Shown here: positions 56,121 to 64,000 of the stretch, in pieces
Numbering within the stretch: position 1 is the stretch's first letter
Layout: the number at the start of each line of letters is the position of its first letter
Assembly: GCA_040880525.1 (NCBI GenBank)
Contig: JBBDIG010000050.1
Location: 1-64,000, forward strand
Source: Bacteroidia bacterium
GTDB taxonomy: Bacteria; Bacteroidota; Bacteroidia; CAILMK01; JBBDIG01
Direction: 5' to 3'
Length of the DNA: 64,000 bases
The notes under the pieces: model-generated
The model's input: the letters and a program-made list of their open reading frames with translations, nothing else
The model's database searches: none
Told to the model about the DNA's origin: nothing
Position numbers and translations under genes: made by a program

Positions 56121-56333
56121 TAATTTTTGTAATTATTGTTTCGATATATTTCTGCTTTTTGATCTTCCTTACAAATATCCTTATTTAAGCCAGGTTTTCC
56201 ATAAGAACGGAAAATTAAGAGTATAACGTAATGTATCAGTTTACAGTTTCAGCAGGCTGTTTCCGGCATAAGTTTATCGCTGCTTTGCTTAATTCCTGAG
56301 CAGGCAGGTTTCCAATTATTTCCATTGGATCAT
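56121..56333. other. Intergenic region between the two PKD genes
   Basis: 213 bp with no gene. It holds the promoter of copy 1; TTTCGATAT at 56139-56147 has a counterpart at 61551-61559 before copy 2, at about the same distance from the start codon. Confidence 0.4.
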
Positions 56334-59061
56334 AGCCGCATCTCTTCTACCTGAGCAGCGTAACGGTCCCTCTGAGGATGTGGTCTTGGGAGTCATATCC
56401 TACGCCTTTTACCACGTAGATGTAAACGCCCTGGTTTGCGGGTATACCGTTATAGCTACCATCCCAGCCTTCTTTCCAGTCATTGGTTTCGAATACCTTT
56501 TGGCCCCATCGGTCGTAGATCGTCATGCGGTATTCTTTGAGTTTTTGGGGAGTGAGGCGGTGAATGGAGATGGGATGAACGTAGAATACATCATTGATCC
56601 GGTCCTCGTTGGGGCTGAATGCTGAAGGAACAAAAAGGCTGGAGGGATAAATGGTGCAGGCCAGGTTGGAGACGGAGGTATCGGCATTGGCTGAATTTTC
56701 CACGGCTTTCACGCGATAGCACCAGTCCGCCTCAATATGGCGATGAAGGCCAGTATCGATGAAGGTGGTGGTAGCACCGTCCACCGTTCCGATGGATTGG
56801 AAGCTGCCGTTGGGCTGCATGAGTTGCACGATATATTGATCTATCCCTGCTGCCCATTCCTGGTAAGGATTCCACTTAAGTTCCACCTGGTACACCTCGT
56901 TGTTAATGATCCCGGCCTGAAGGTAAATGGTGGTGGCTTCATTGCTCAATGGAGAAACGTATCCGCAGGCATCTTCCACCGAGATCCGGTACCGGTACGG
57001 TTCGAGGTTCACCTTTGCTTTGTAGTCAGAAAACGATGTGTTGGGGGTTTCATCGAAATCATTTTCCCATCCGTATCGGCTGGTGTAGCGGTCAATAATG
57101 TATCGCTGAATATTTTTTTGAGTTCCGGCTTCCCAGGAGATGAAGGAGGAAAAGCTGTCGGCTACGGTAGCCACAAAGAGTTCAAGGGGCTCTTCCTGGT
57201 ATAGATAGGGCGCGCGGTTGCAGGCATAGTTGCTGCCGGAGGCCAGTCCGCTGGGGCTTATGGCCTGCACAAAGTAGCAATAGGTGGTGTCGCACAAGTT
57301 CTCGTCCAGGTAAGATCTTTCCGTACCGGGAACGGTATCAATAAGCTGGTAGGGTTCATTCCCGATGGTCCTGAAAATTTCATATCGCACTACGTTGCTC
57401 CAGCCTTTGTAAGGGCTCCAGCTCAGCAGATTTTGAGAAGGTCCCTGTGAGTAGGCGTTGAGTACTACTGTGCAATGATCTCCTGAGATCTCAGAAAGAT
57501 TACCACAATCATCGGCTACCTGCATAGCATAACAATATGATTTGGTATGTGGGTTTGTGTTTGAGGAATCAGTAAAGCGTGTTTCGTTAATGTCATCAGT
57601 TAAATGATGGGGATTTGTGGCATCAATGGAGCGCATGATGCGGTACTGGCCGAAGTCATCAAGGGAAGATTGATCCCACACCACTTCCACATGATTACTG
57701 CTTCCGTCTGTGGTGGAATTTTTTTGCACAGATACGTAGAGGAGGTCATTCACGGGAGGTGCGGCAGTATCTTTCACGCGCACCAAGCCGGGCATAATGA
57801 TAGTGTCGGGGCATCCGTATTCGTCCATTACCGCCAGGGTTACGTCATAAGATCCGGGGTTGAAGTAATGATAAGGATCAGGATTTCGTACGGAAGCGGT
57901 ATCATCACCGGTATCAGGATCGCCAAAATTCCAGGCAAAGCTGGTGAGGCGGTATGGGCTGTAGCTTTGGTCCTGGAAACTCACGCTGTCGCCAGAGCAA
58001 ATGAGGGTATCAGAATAAAGGAAGTTGGCAACGGGGCTTTCGCGAACGTCCATCAGCCTGGGGTGGGCCACGCGGTGAGTGCAGCCATAGGCGTTTTCCA
58101 CTTCGAGGGCTACGGTATAGAGTCCGTGGCTAAAGGGGTGGAGCGGGTTGGCCACGGTGGCATCTACCGAGCCGTCATTATCAAAATCCCAGCGGTAGGT
58201 CAAATTTCCGGGAGGTCCGGTAAACTTCACCCTGAGCGGTTCGCAGCCAGCCGTGGTATCCCATGAAAAGGAAGCATCAGGATTGGGAAAAATAATAATG
58301 GTATCGCGGAAAGGCACCGAACAACCGGCAGCATTTTTTACCGTCAGGGTAGGGAAAAAGATCATGGAATCGAGTCCGCTGCTGTAGTTAAAGCGGTAAG
58401 TATGCGGAGGGAGTTGATTTTCCACGGGCACGGAGCCATCACCATAATCCAGAGTGAAATCAATAAATCCCTGGCTTTCATTGGTAAAATGTACGAGAAG
58501 GGAATCGCAACCCTTGTTCTGGTTCACAGAAAACCGGGGTTCGGGAGCGGGTAAAATGGTAATAAAATCCTTTATGGTAATGCTGTCTTCACATCCTCCT
58601 TTGCCTGTAATATAAAGCGTTACATCTACATTCCCAGTGTCAGAATAAGTAAAAACCGGATCCGGGCCGGAAGAATCAATCACACCGTCTCCGTCCAAAT
58701 CCCATTGCCAGTCAATAGCCGCAATGCTGCGGTCATGGAACTGAACCGTAAAGGGCGGACATCCGCTGGAAGAATCAGCCGTAAAATCAGGGATCGGGCG
58801 GGGATAGAGGAGAACGGTATCCGTGAAGGAAGCCGCACAGTTATTCGCATCCCTGGCAATGAGGGTAGGGAGAAAAATAGCAGAATCGGCCACACCCAGC
58901 GGCAGTTGATAGAGGTGTTTGTTGATGGTACCTGAATCCGGGAAAGAGCCATCCCCATAATCAAAAATAAAACTGGTGGTATTGATGCTCTGGTTTGTAA
59001 ATGTTACCTCCAGTCGCTCGCAGGCAGAATCCTTATCCAGCGTAAAGTGGGGTTCGGGGCC
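56334..59061. repeat. 2.7-kb near-identical segment, copy 2 (PKD gene 3' half)
   Basis: Direct repeat of 50912-53639, offset 5422, in the same orientation. Recombination between the two copies would delete or duplicate a 5.4-kb unit and join one N-terminal half to the common C-terminal half. Confidence 0.92.
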
Positions 59062-61533
59062 AAGGATTACGATATGATCGGTCTTTATCATGGTGTCTTC
59101 ACAACCAACATCATTGATCGCAATCATTTTAACGTCAAAGCCGGATACACTATTGAGCTCATAGGTGTGATGTGGATTTTCATTTGTCGTCTCCAGATAG
59201 GTACCATCGCCAAAATCCCAGAAATATTTATCAGCATTCTGAGCCTTTGAAATAAACTGGACCGACACGGGAGCACAGTATTTTAAGGTATCGGGAGTGA
59301 CAAAATCAGCTTTGGGGGCGGAAACACAGATTTCCCTGATCAGCGTATCATAGCACATTACGCCATCTATTGGCTTGCCCGTAATCAGCCGGAATTTATA
59401 GCAGGTATCTTCATAAAAAACTACGATCGGATTGGTATCAGTAGCTGAAGGATAGAAATCTGCTGAGGGTGGGTCAGCAGACCAGTGCCATTCCGTGGGG
59501 TTCAATGTCGTAAGGTCGGTGATCTGGGCAGGTTCATTCGCGCAGGGGAAAGAGTCTATTTCAAAACCCGGAACTGTTCCTACGCAAACTCCACCAAGTT
59601 TGCGTATCTCAACTTCACATTCATTGTTATCGGTAATTGTCAGAGTAGTCGTATAGCAGGTAGGAAGCAGGTAGGACATGCTGGTAGCTGAACTGTCAGG
59701 GTGGCTGAATACCACTCCGGAATCAGGCAGTACAGACCAGTTGAACTTGAGCGAATCGCGGGAAGATAGCGGATAGACGCTCTTGATAGCAGCACTCAAT
59801 TGCACATCCTCGTCCTTGCACACCATCGTCTTACTGTAGTTGATGTCCGCATCCACTCCTTTTATTTCCAGGTAATTATATTTCATCATGGTATCCACGC
59901 AACTCGTCCCGTTTTTCGTGATGAGCATTACATGATATTTCCCCGGTACCTGGGGCAGAAACTGGATGTTTCGGGCAGTAAATGTTTTTTTTATGCTGGA
60001 ACTATCGGCATGTTGTACCACCCATTCAAACAGGTAAGGACTGGAAGCCGGGGCTTCTGGCTGCGTGGAATCAGTAAGGGTAATTCCTTCTTTGGTACAA
60101 GCCACCCTTTTATCAGCATAGAAATCGGCTTTCGGTTTACCGATTCGAATAAAATCCTCAAATCTTTTGGTATGGACACAACCATTGGAGCCTGTCACTT
60201 TAAGCTCAACATGATACACTCCTTTTTCAGGGATGGTAAATGCCGTGTCCATTTTGGGAATAGGGCCAATGGTTGTATTCGGAACCAACACCCCGGCAGA
60301 ATCAAAAATTTTCCACTCATAAAAATTTATACCCGGTGCTTCAATAGATTCATTTTTAATACGCACCCGAGCGGGAATGTTGCATTGATGGCGATCAAGC
60401 GAGCTGATCTTTGCCATAGGCGGCAACACCTCGAACACATCCTCATACCGCACCTGGCTTCCGCAACATGTGCTACAATAGGAATAGTTGAGATCAATTC
60501 TTTTCTTGCCGGGCGATGAAGGTGCAATGGTATAGCTGGCAGGAGCAACATCTACCAATTCAGAATTATAAAAATTCCATCCTACTGAACGGTCTCCGCT
60601 CGCAAAGTCAAAAACGGTGAGCGTATCGCCCATGCATAGCACATTTTTCGAAACACCTAGAAAATTTTTGACATAATCTCCTTTTTCATGTGTGTACTCA
60701 CAGCCACTTTGAGTGGTAATAGTAAGTTTAGCCTTTTCGGAAAGTGTGGAAGAGAAAGGATAAGTAATAGTGGGCCTTGCGGCAGAGGAGGATGACGGAT
60801 TTCCGCCTGGAAATTCCCAAGAGTAACTGCTTACAGCCTGGCCTTTCAGGTCCGTATAGGGCGTAAAAGTGCCGGTCATGGTATTGCCGCTTTTTACCGC
60901 ATTTAGGCAGAATTCCATACTAATCCCCTTAAATACTTTTATATAATCCGATTGAGAAAATATCCCTACGCAGTTATGAATATTCTTTACCTGTAGGGTT
61001 AAAGACTTATTACCCAACGAATTGAATGGGTGATTTATCATAGTTGCTCCATTGGGCATGTAGTATCCATCTATGGTCCATTCCCGTGAGATAACGTTTT
61101 CGGTTGAGTCCGTAAATGTTATAGTACCACCACCGTAGCAGAGCACTCTTTGCGAGGCATGTACTTTCGGGGAAGGGGAGGGAAGGATTGTGATGAAATT
61201 AGGTTTGATAATCGTGTCGCAGAAAGAACCGTCAGGGAGCTTCACGAGGAGCATGATAGTGTAGCTGCCAACACCATTAAAACTTTTGAACACGGTATCA
61301 TTGCCATTCTGAAATCCGCTGCCATAGTTCCAGTAAAACTCGCTGCCGGAGGGAGCACCGGTAGTTGAGAAATTTATGAGGCCTGGCGCACAGGAAGTCT
61401 GAATATCAGAAGTGAAGTTGATGGAAGCACAACCTGTCTGCCCCAGGGAAAGGGACGTATGAAGTAGAAAAAGAGAAAATGCTGCAAAAAACAACCAGGT
61501 TTTCCCCTGAATTTGTGAAGTAAGAATGTACAT
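56347..61533 (-). CDS. Giant PKD-repeat secreted protein with type B T9SS sorting domain (copy 2)
   Basis: The 1728-residue paralogue of the preceding gene starts with a signal peptide (about 10-32, SLSLGQ). The same PKD/FnIII/type B sorting-domain layout follows. Residues from about 825 to the end differ from copy 1 at a single position seen by eye (GYDSQDH versus GYDAQDH), while the first roughly 825 residues are clearly diverged, with Cys-rich parts of their own (YCSTCCGSQ). It is a likely surface adhesin exported by T9SS. The mosaic suggests gene conversion of the shared half, leaving variable N-terminal halves. Confidence 0.92.
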   Translation of the reverse strand: MYILTSQIQGKTWLFFAAFSLFLLHTSLSLGQTGCASINFTSDIQTSCAPGLINFSTTGAPSGSEFYWNYGSGFQNGNDTVFKSFNGVGSYTIMLLVKLPDGSFCDTIIKPNFITILPSPSPKVHASQRVLCYGGGTITFTDSTENVISREWTIDGYYMPNGATMINHPFNSLGNKSLTLQVKNIHNCVGIFSQSDYIKVFKGISMEFCLNAVKSGNTMTGTFTPYTDLKGQAVSSYSWEFPGGNPSSSSAARPTITYPFSSTLSEKAKLTITTQSGCEYTHEKGDYVKNFLGVSKNVLCMGDTLTVFDFASGDRSVGWNFYNSELVDVAPASYTIAPSSPGKKRIDLNYSYCSTCCGSQVRYEDVFEVLPPMAKISSLDRHQCNIPARVRIKNESIEAPGINFYEWKIFDSAGVLVPNTTIGPIPKMDTAFTIPEKGVYHVELKVTGSNGCVHTKRFEDFIRIGKPKADFYADKRVACTKEGITLTDSTQPEAPASSPYLFEWVVQHADSSSIKKTFTARNIQFLPQVPGKYHVMLITKNGTSCVDTMMKYNYLEIKGVDADINYSKTMVCKDEDVQLSAAIKSVYPLSSRDSLKFNWSVLPDSGVVFSHPDSSATSMSYLLPTCYTTTLTITDNNECEVEIRKLGGVCVGTVPGFEIDSFPCANEPAQITDLTTLNPTEWHWSADPPSADFYPSATDTNPIVVFYEDTCYKFRLITGKPIDGVMCYDTLIREICVSAPKADFVTPDTLKYCAPVSVQFISKAQNADKYFWDFGDGTYLETTNENPHHTYELNSVSGFDVKMIAINDVGCEDTMIKTDHIVILGPEPHFTLDKDSACERLEVTFTNQSINTTSFIFDYGDGSFPDSGTINKHLYQLPLGVADSAIFLPTLIARDANNCAASFTDTVLLYPRPIPDFTADSSSGCPPFTVQFHDRSIAAIDWQWDLDGDGVIDSSGPDPVFTYSDTGNVDVTLYITGKGGCEDSITIKDFITILPAPEPRFSVNQNKGCDSLLVHFTNESQGFIDFTLDYGDGSVPVENQLPPHTYRFNYSSGLDSMIFFPTLTVKNAAGCSVPFRDTIIIFPNPDASFSWDTTAGCEPLRVKFTGPPGNLTYRWDFDNDGSVDATVANPLHPFSHGLYTVALEVENAYGCTHRVAHPRLMDVRESPVANFLYSDTLICSGDSVSFQDQSYSPYRLTSFAWNFGDPDTGDDTASVRNPDPYHYFNPGSYDVTLAVMDEYGCPDTIIMPGLVRVKDTAAPPVNDLLYVSVQKNSTTDGSSNHVEVVWDQSSLDDFGQYRIMRSIDATNPHHLTDDINETRFTDSSNTNPHTKSYCYAMQVADDCGNLSEISGDHCTVVLNAYSQGPSQNLLSWSPYKGWSNVVRYEIFRTIGNEPYQLIDTVPGTERSYLDENLCDTTYCYFVQAISPSGLASGSNYACNRAPYLYQEEPLELFVATVADSFSSFISWEAGTQKNIQRYIIDRYTSRYGWENDFDETPNTSFSDYKAKVNLEPYRYRISVEDACGYVSPLSNEATTIYLQAGIINNEVYQVELKWNPYQEWAAGIDQYIVQLMQPNGSFQSIGTVDGATTTFIDTGLHRHIEADWCYRVKAVENSANADTSVSNLACTIYPSSLFVPSAFSPNEDRINDVFYVHPISIHRLTPQKLKEYRMTIYDRWGQKVFETNDWKEGWDGSYNGIPANQGVYIYVVKGVGYDSQDHILRGTVTLLR

Positions 61534-61682
61534 AGAATTGGGTAAACCTATTTCGATATTTATTTTTTTGTTTCGAAGAATGCAGTACTAAAACACCGGA
61601 TTGTAAGATCCGGTTTCATTTACGATCAAATATGAGGCTAAAATAACATAAAAGAAAGTGATAAATTGCGCCTAATTTTTAA

Positions 61683-61691
61683 TTAGTCTAA
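61683..61691 (+). promoter_or_regulatory. Possible metal-regulator half-palindrome before feoA
   Basis: TTAGTCTAA is a 9-base near-palindrome (TTAG-T-CTAA) about 20 bp before the feoA ATG, in an AT-rich divergent region. DtxR/MntR- or Fur-type boxes are expected before feo genes, but this match is too short to assign. Confidence 0.25.
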
Positions 61692-61711
61692 ATAAAGATA
61701 ATATTTTCCTG

Positions 61712-61936
61712 ATGCTATTGAACGAATTGAAGACGGGGCAGCGTGGGATTATTGAGGACGTGATTCATGAAGATGATGCACTGAAGCTACTCGAAATGGG
61801 ATGCCTGCCCGGCCAGGAAGTAGTCGTTAAACTTGCTGCACCATTTGGTGGCCCGATGGCAATTTCTGTTGGGGAATATACTCTTTCTCTCAGGATTTCT
61901 GAGGCCCGTAAGGTAATGATTAAACTTATTGGTTAG
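61712..61936 (+). CDS. feoA: Ferrous iron transport protein A
   Basis: The 74-residue SH3-like cytosolic product, which is thought to modulate FeoB, has LNELKTGQRGIIEDV (3-17), EMGCLPGQEVVVKLAAPFGG (about 28-47) and SVGEYTLSLRISEA (about 52-65). Its stop codon overlaps or nearly touches the feoB start, so the two are co-translated. Confidence 0.92.
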   Translation: MLLNELKTGQRGIIEDVIHEDDALKLLEMGCLPGQEVVVKLAAPFGGPMAISVGEYTLSLRISEARKVMIKLIG

Positions 61937-61944
61937 TGGGAAAA

Positions 61945-64000
61945 ATGTTGCGCGTGGTACTTGCCGGAAATCCCAATTCTGGTAAGACTTCGCTTTTTAA
62001 TGCGCTTACCGGCCTGCGCCAAAAGGTCGCCAACTTTCCCGGAATTACGGTTGACAAAAAGATCGGGTTTACCACCCTTGAGGGATCTCAAAAGGCTCAG
62101 ATCATTGATCTGCCCGGGGCCTACAGCCTGTTTCCTAAATCGCTCGATGAGGCGGTGCCTTTCGAGATTATTACCAATCCTGAGCACAAGGATTATCCTG
62201 ACCAAATCGTATACATTGCCGATGCGTCTAACCTGAAGCGCAACATGATGTTTCTGACGCAAATTCTTGATCTGGGAATACCAACCATCCTTGTGCTGAA
62301 CATGACGGACCAGGCGGAGAAACAGGGAATCCACATCAACGTGGAGAAGCTGGAAATGGAGCTTGGCGTAGAGATCGTTACGACAAACGCAAGAAAGCGT
62401 ACAGGCATAGATAAGGTAAAAGAGGCCCTCACCCGCAATTCCGGTATTAACAGCAGGAAATTCTACTCTTTTGACGAGATCACTGCAAAGATGCTGGACG
62501 AAGTTGGTTCAAAGATCAATGTCAATGAGCCCTATCTCGCTTTTGTCCATTCTCATATTCCTGGCAATGAATCCATTATGCCGGTGCAGCTTAAAGCAGA
62601 GGTGGAGGATATCCTGGCCAAGTATAAAGTGGACAAAGGCAAGAACCGGAGAGAGGATGTGCTTTATCGCTACAAGCATATTGATCGCATTCTTTCCGAA
62701 AGCGTGAAGCGCAATGGCCGTGAGGAAGTGGAGAAGTTTTCATCAGGCCTTGATAAAGTGCTCACACACAAAATATTCGGTTATGTAATTTTCTTCATCA
62801 TCCTTCTGCTCATATTCCAGGCGATTTTTTCATGGGCAACGTATCCGATGGACTGGATTGATGCCGGCTTTGGCTGGCTGGGTTCGGTTATTACCGCAGC
62901 ATTGCCGGCAGGTTTCATCAGCGATCTGCTGGTGAACGGAATTTTAAGCGGTCTGAGCGGAGTCGTCATTTTCATTCCGCAGATAGCCATTCTCTATTTT
63001 TTCATAGCCATTATGGAAGACACCGGGTACTTGTCCCGTGTGTCTTTTTTGATGGACAATATAATGCGCAAGTTTGGGATGAGCGGCAAATCGCTGGTGC
63101 CCTTAATGAGCGGCACTGCCTGCGCTATCCCCGCCATAATGGCCACCAGAAATATCGAAAACTGGAGAGACCGGATGGTAACGCTGATGGTAACCCCCCT
63201 CATGAGTTGTTCGGCAAGGTTGCCTGTATACATTCTTCTTATCGGGCTGGTAATTCCTGAATCCAGCTTTTGGGGATTCGTCAGCATTCAGGCCATTTTC
63301 CTGATGGGCTTGTATGTTCTCGGATTCGTGGCTGCGATCTCGGCTGCCATCATTTTGAAATATACCCTGAAAACCGATCAAAAGAACTTCTTCATGTTAG
63401 AACTGCCCGTGTACCGGATGCCGAGGTGGAGCAATGTTCTTTTCACATCTTATGATCGCGCAAAATCTTTTGTGGTGGAAGCCGGTAAAATTATCATTGC
63501 CATTTCCATTGTGCTTTGGGTGCTGGCAACTTTTGGCCCTCCGGAAAAAATGGCTGACATTAACCGAAGATATTCTGAAACAACGGCCAACGGAGAGGAC
63601 GGTGATATGCTAAGGAAAATGGAAGCGGAAAAATTGGAAGCAAGCTTTGCCGGGATGCTGGGCCAGGTTATCGAGCCGGTCATCCGTCCGCTGGGATATG
63701 ACTGGAAAATTGGCATTGCTCTCATTACGTCTTTTGCGGCTCGCGAGGTATTTGTCGGCACTATGGCTACGATCTATGGTGTGGAACAGGGGGATGAAAG
63801 CGCAGGATTTTCGGGGCTGAAGGCCAAGCTACTGGCCGAAAAACATCCTGACACCGGTAAGCCGGTTTATACGCTCGCAACGGTTCTTTCGCTAATGATC
63901 TTTTACGCATTTGCCATGCAATGTATGAGTACGCTTGCAGTTACCAAAAAGGAAACGCGGAGTTGGAAATGGCCGGCCATTCAGTTTGTAGCCTTTACCG
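61945..64000 (+). CDS. feoB: Ferrous iron transporter B (truncated by the window end)
   Basis: The window holds the first 685 codons. The N-terminal G protein domain has G1 GNPNSGKTS (8-16), G2 FPGITVDKK (33-41), G3 IDLPGAYSL and G4 VLNMTD. A linker follows. The C-terminal permease begins near residue 270 and contains the typical membrane motifs PLMSGTACAIPAIMATRNI (about 383-401) and TPLMSCSARLPVYILL (about 410-425). ATG 61945 is preferred; GTG 61936 is an in-frame alternative that touches the feoA stop. It takes up Fe(II) across the inner membrane. Confidence 0.95.
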   Translation, partial: MLRVVLAGNPNSGKTSLFNALTGLRQKVANFPGITVDKKIGFTTLEGSQKAQIIDLPGAYSLFPKSLDEAVPFEIITNPEHKDYPDQIVYIADASNLKRNMMFLTQILDLGIPTILVLNMTDQAEKQGIHINVEKLEMELGVEIVTTNARKRTGIDKVKEALTRNSGINSRKFYSFDEITAKMLDEVGSKINVNEPYLAFVHSHIPGNESIMPVQLKAEVEDILAKYKVDKGKNRREDVLYRYKHIDRILSESVKRNGREEVEKFSSGLDKVLTHKIFGYVIFFIILLLIFQAIFSWATYPMDWIDAGFGWLGSVITAALPAGFISDLLVNGILSGLSGVVIFIPQIAILYFFIAIMEDTGYLSRVSFLMDNIMRKFGMSGKSLVPLMSGTACAIPAIMATRNIENWRDRMVTLMVTPLMSCSARLPVYILLIGLVIPESSFWGFVSIQAIFLMGLYVLGFVAAISAAIILKYTLKTDQKNFFMLELPVYRMPRWSNVLFTSYDRAKSFVVEAGKIIIAISIVLWVLATFGPPEKMADINRRYSETTANGEDGDMLRKMEAEKLEASFAGMLGQVIEPVIRPLGYDWKIGIALITSFAAREVFVGTMATIYGVEQGDESAGFSGLKAKLLAEKHPDTGKPVYTLATVLSLMIFYAFAMQCMSTLAVTKKETRSWKWPAIQFVAFT

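Noticed and set aside
61150-61368. Plus-strand frames antisense to the PKD signal region
   Set aside because: They overlap a strong coding frame and carry no features.

Overview
The window comes from a member of the Bacteroidota. The evidence is a complete sprA (type IX secretion and gliding translocon), two giant PKD-repeat proteins ending in a type B T9SS sorting domain, DUF6029, Omp28 and DUF1684 lipoprotein families, lipoproteins with a terminal SC/AC lipobox, and many promoters of the Bacteroidota form TAnnTTTG. The close species cannot be fixed from the sequence alone. Most of the window is a housekeeping chromosome backbone. There is no prophage, integron, CRISPR array or intact insertion sequence.

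Region 1-6190 is an eroded, repeat-rich stretch. It has a hairpin-packed non-coding element (about 150-265), shared intergenic repeats (1042-1096 = 5934-5988 and others), two orphan lipoproteins, a 55-residue orphan small protein, the first 36 codons of a lost 3-hydroxyacyl-CoA dehydrogenase, and the last 65 or so codons of a lost outer-membrane barrel. Embedded in it are tRNA-Arg(ACG), ispE, a DUF58 gene and a small secreted coiled-coil protein.

Region 6356-31500 holds lptB, a TPR lipoprotein, a GNAT protein, a TlpA-like thioredoxin, rpsT, radC, a geranylgeranyl-reductase-type flavoprotein, a run of envelope genes (DUF6029, Omp28, DUF1684, BadF-type kinase), sucC, a YciO-like gene, a PaaG-like isomerase, a TrmH-type methyltransferase, a VTT membrane protein, an OmpA-like protein, a broken REP-associated transposase with a perfect 26-bp palindrome at its start, a cobalamin adenosyltransferase, a MacB-type ATPase overlapping gatC, a Wzi-like barrel, a ferritin-like protein, groEL-groES and an M28 peptidase. 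groES is preceded by four regularly spaced TGRCA boxes.

Region 31500-50912 has pckA, a tiny lipoprotein, der, and an uncharacterised SatD-DUF3307 pair preceded by a phased 28-bp repeat operator. Then come tRNA-Lys(TTT), a redoxin-SDR pair, and the co-directional run maeB-ruvA-sprA-gcvH-vanZ-tonB-tonB. SprA forms the outer-membrane channel of T9SS. The two TonB-type proteins would supply energy from the inner membrane.

Region 50925-61533 has two 5.2-kb tandem paralogues encoding about 1730-residue secreted PKD proteins, plausible clients of the SprA system. Their last roughly 900 codons are almost identical while the first roughly 825 have diverged, a mosaic pattern expected from gene conversion. 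The window ends in feoA and a truncated feoB (ferrous iron uptake).

The best candidates for undescribed biology are the SatD-DUF3307 module with its iterated operator, the mosaic PKD pair, and the structured repeat element at the left edge.
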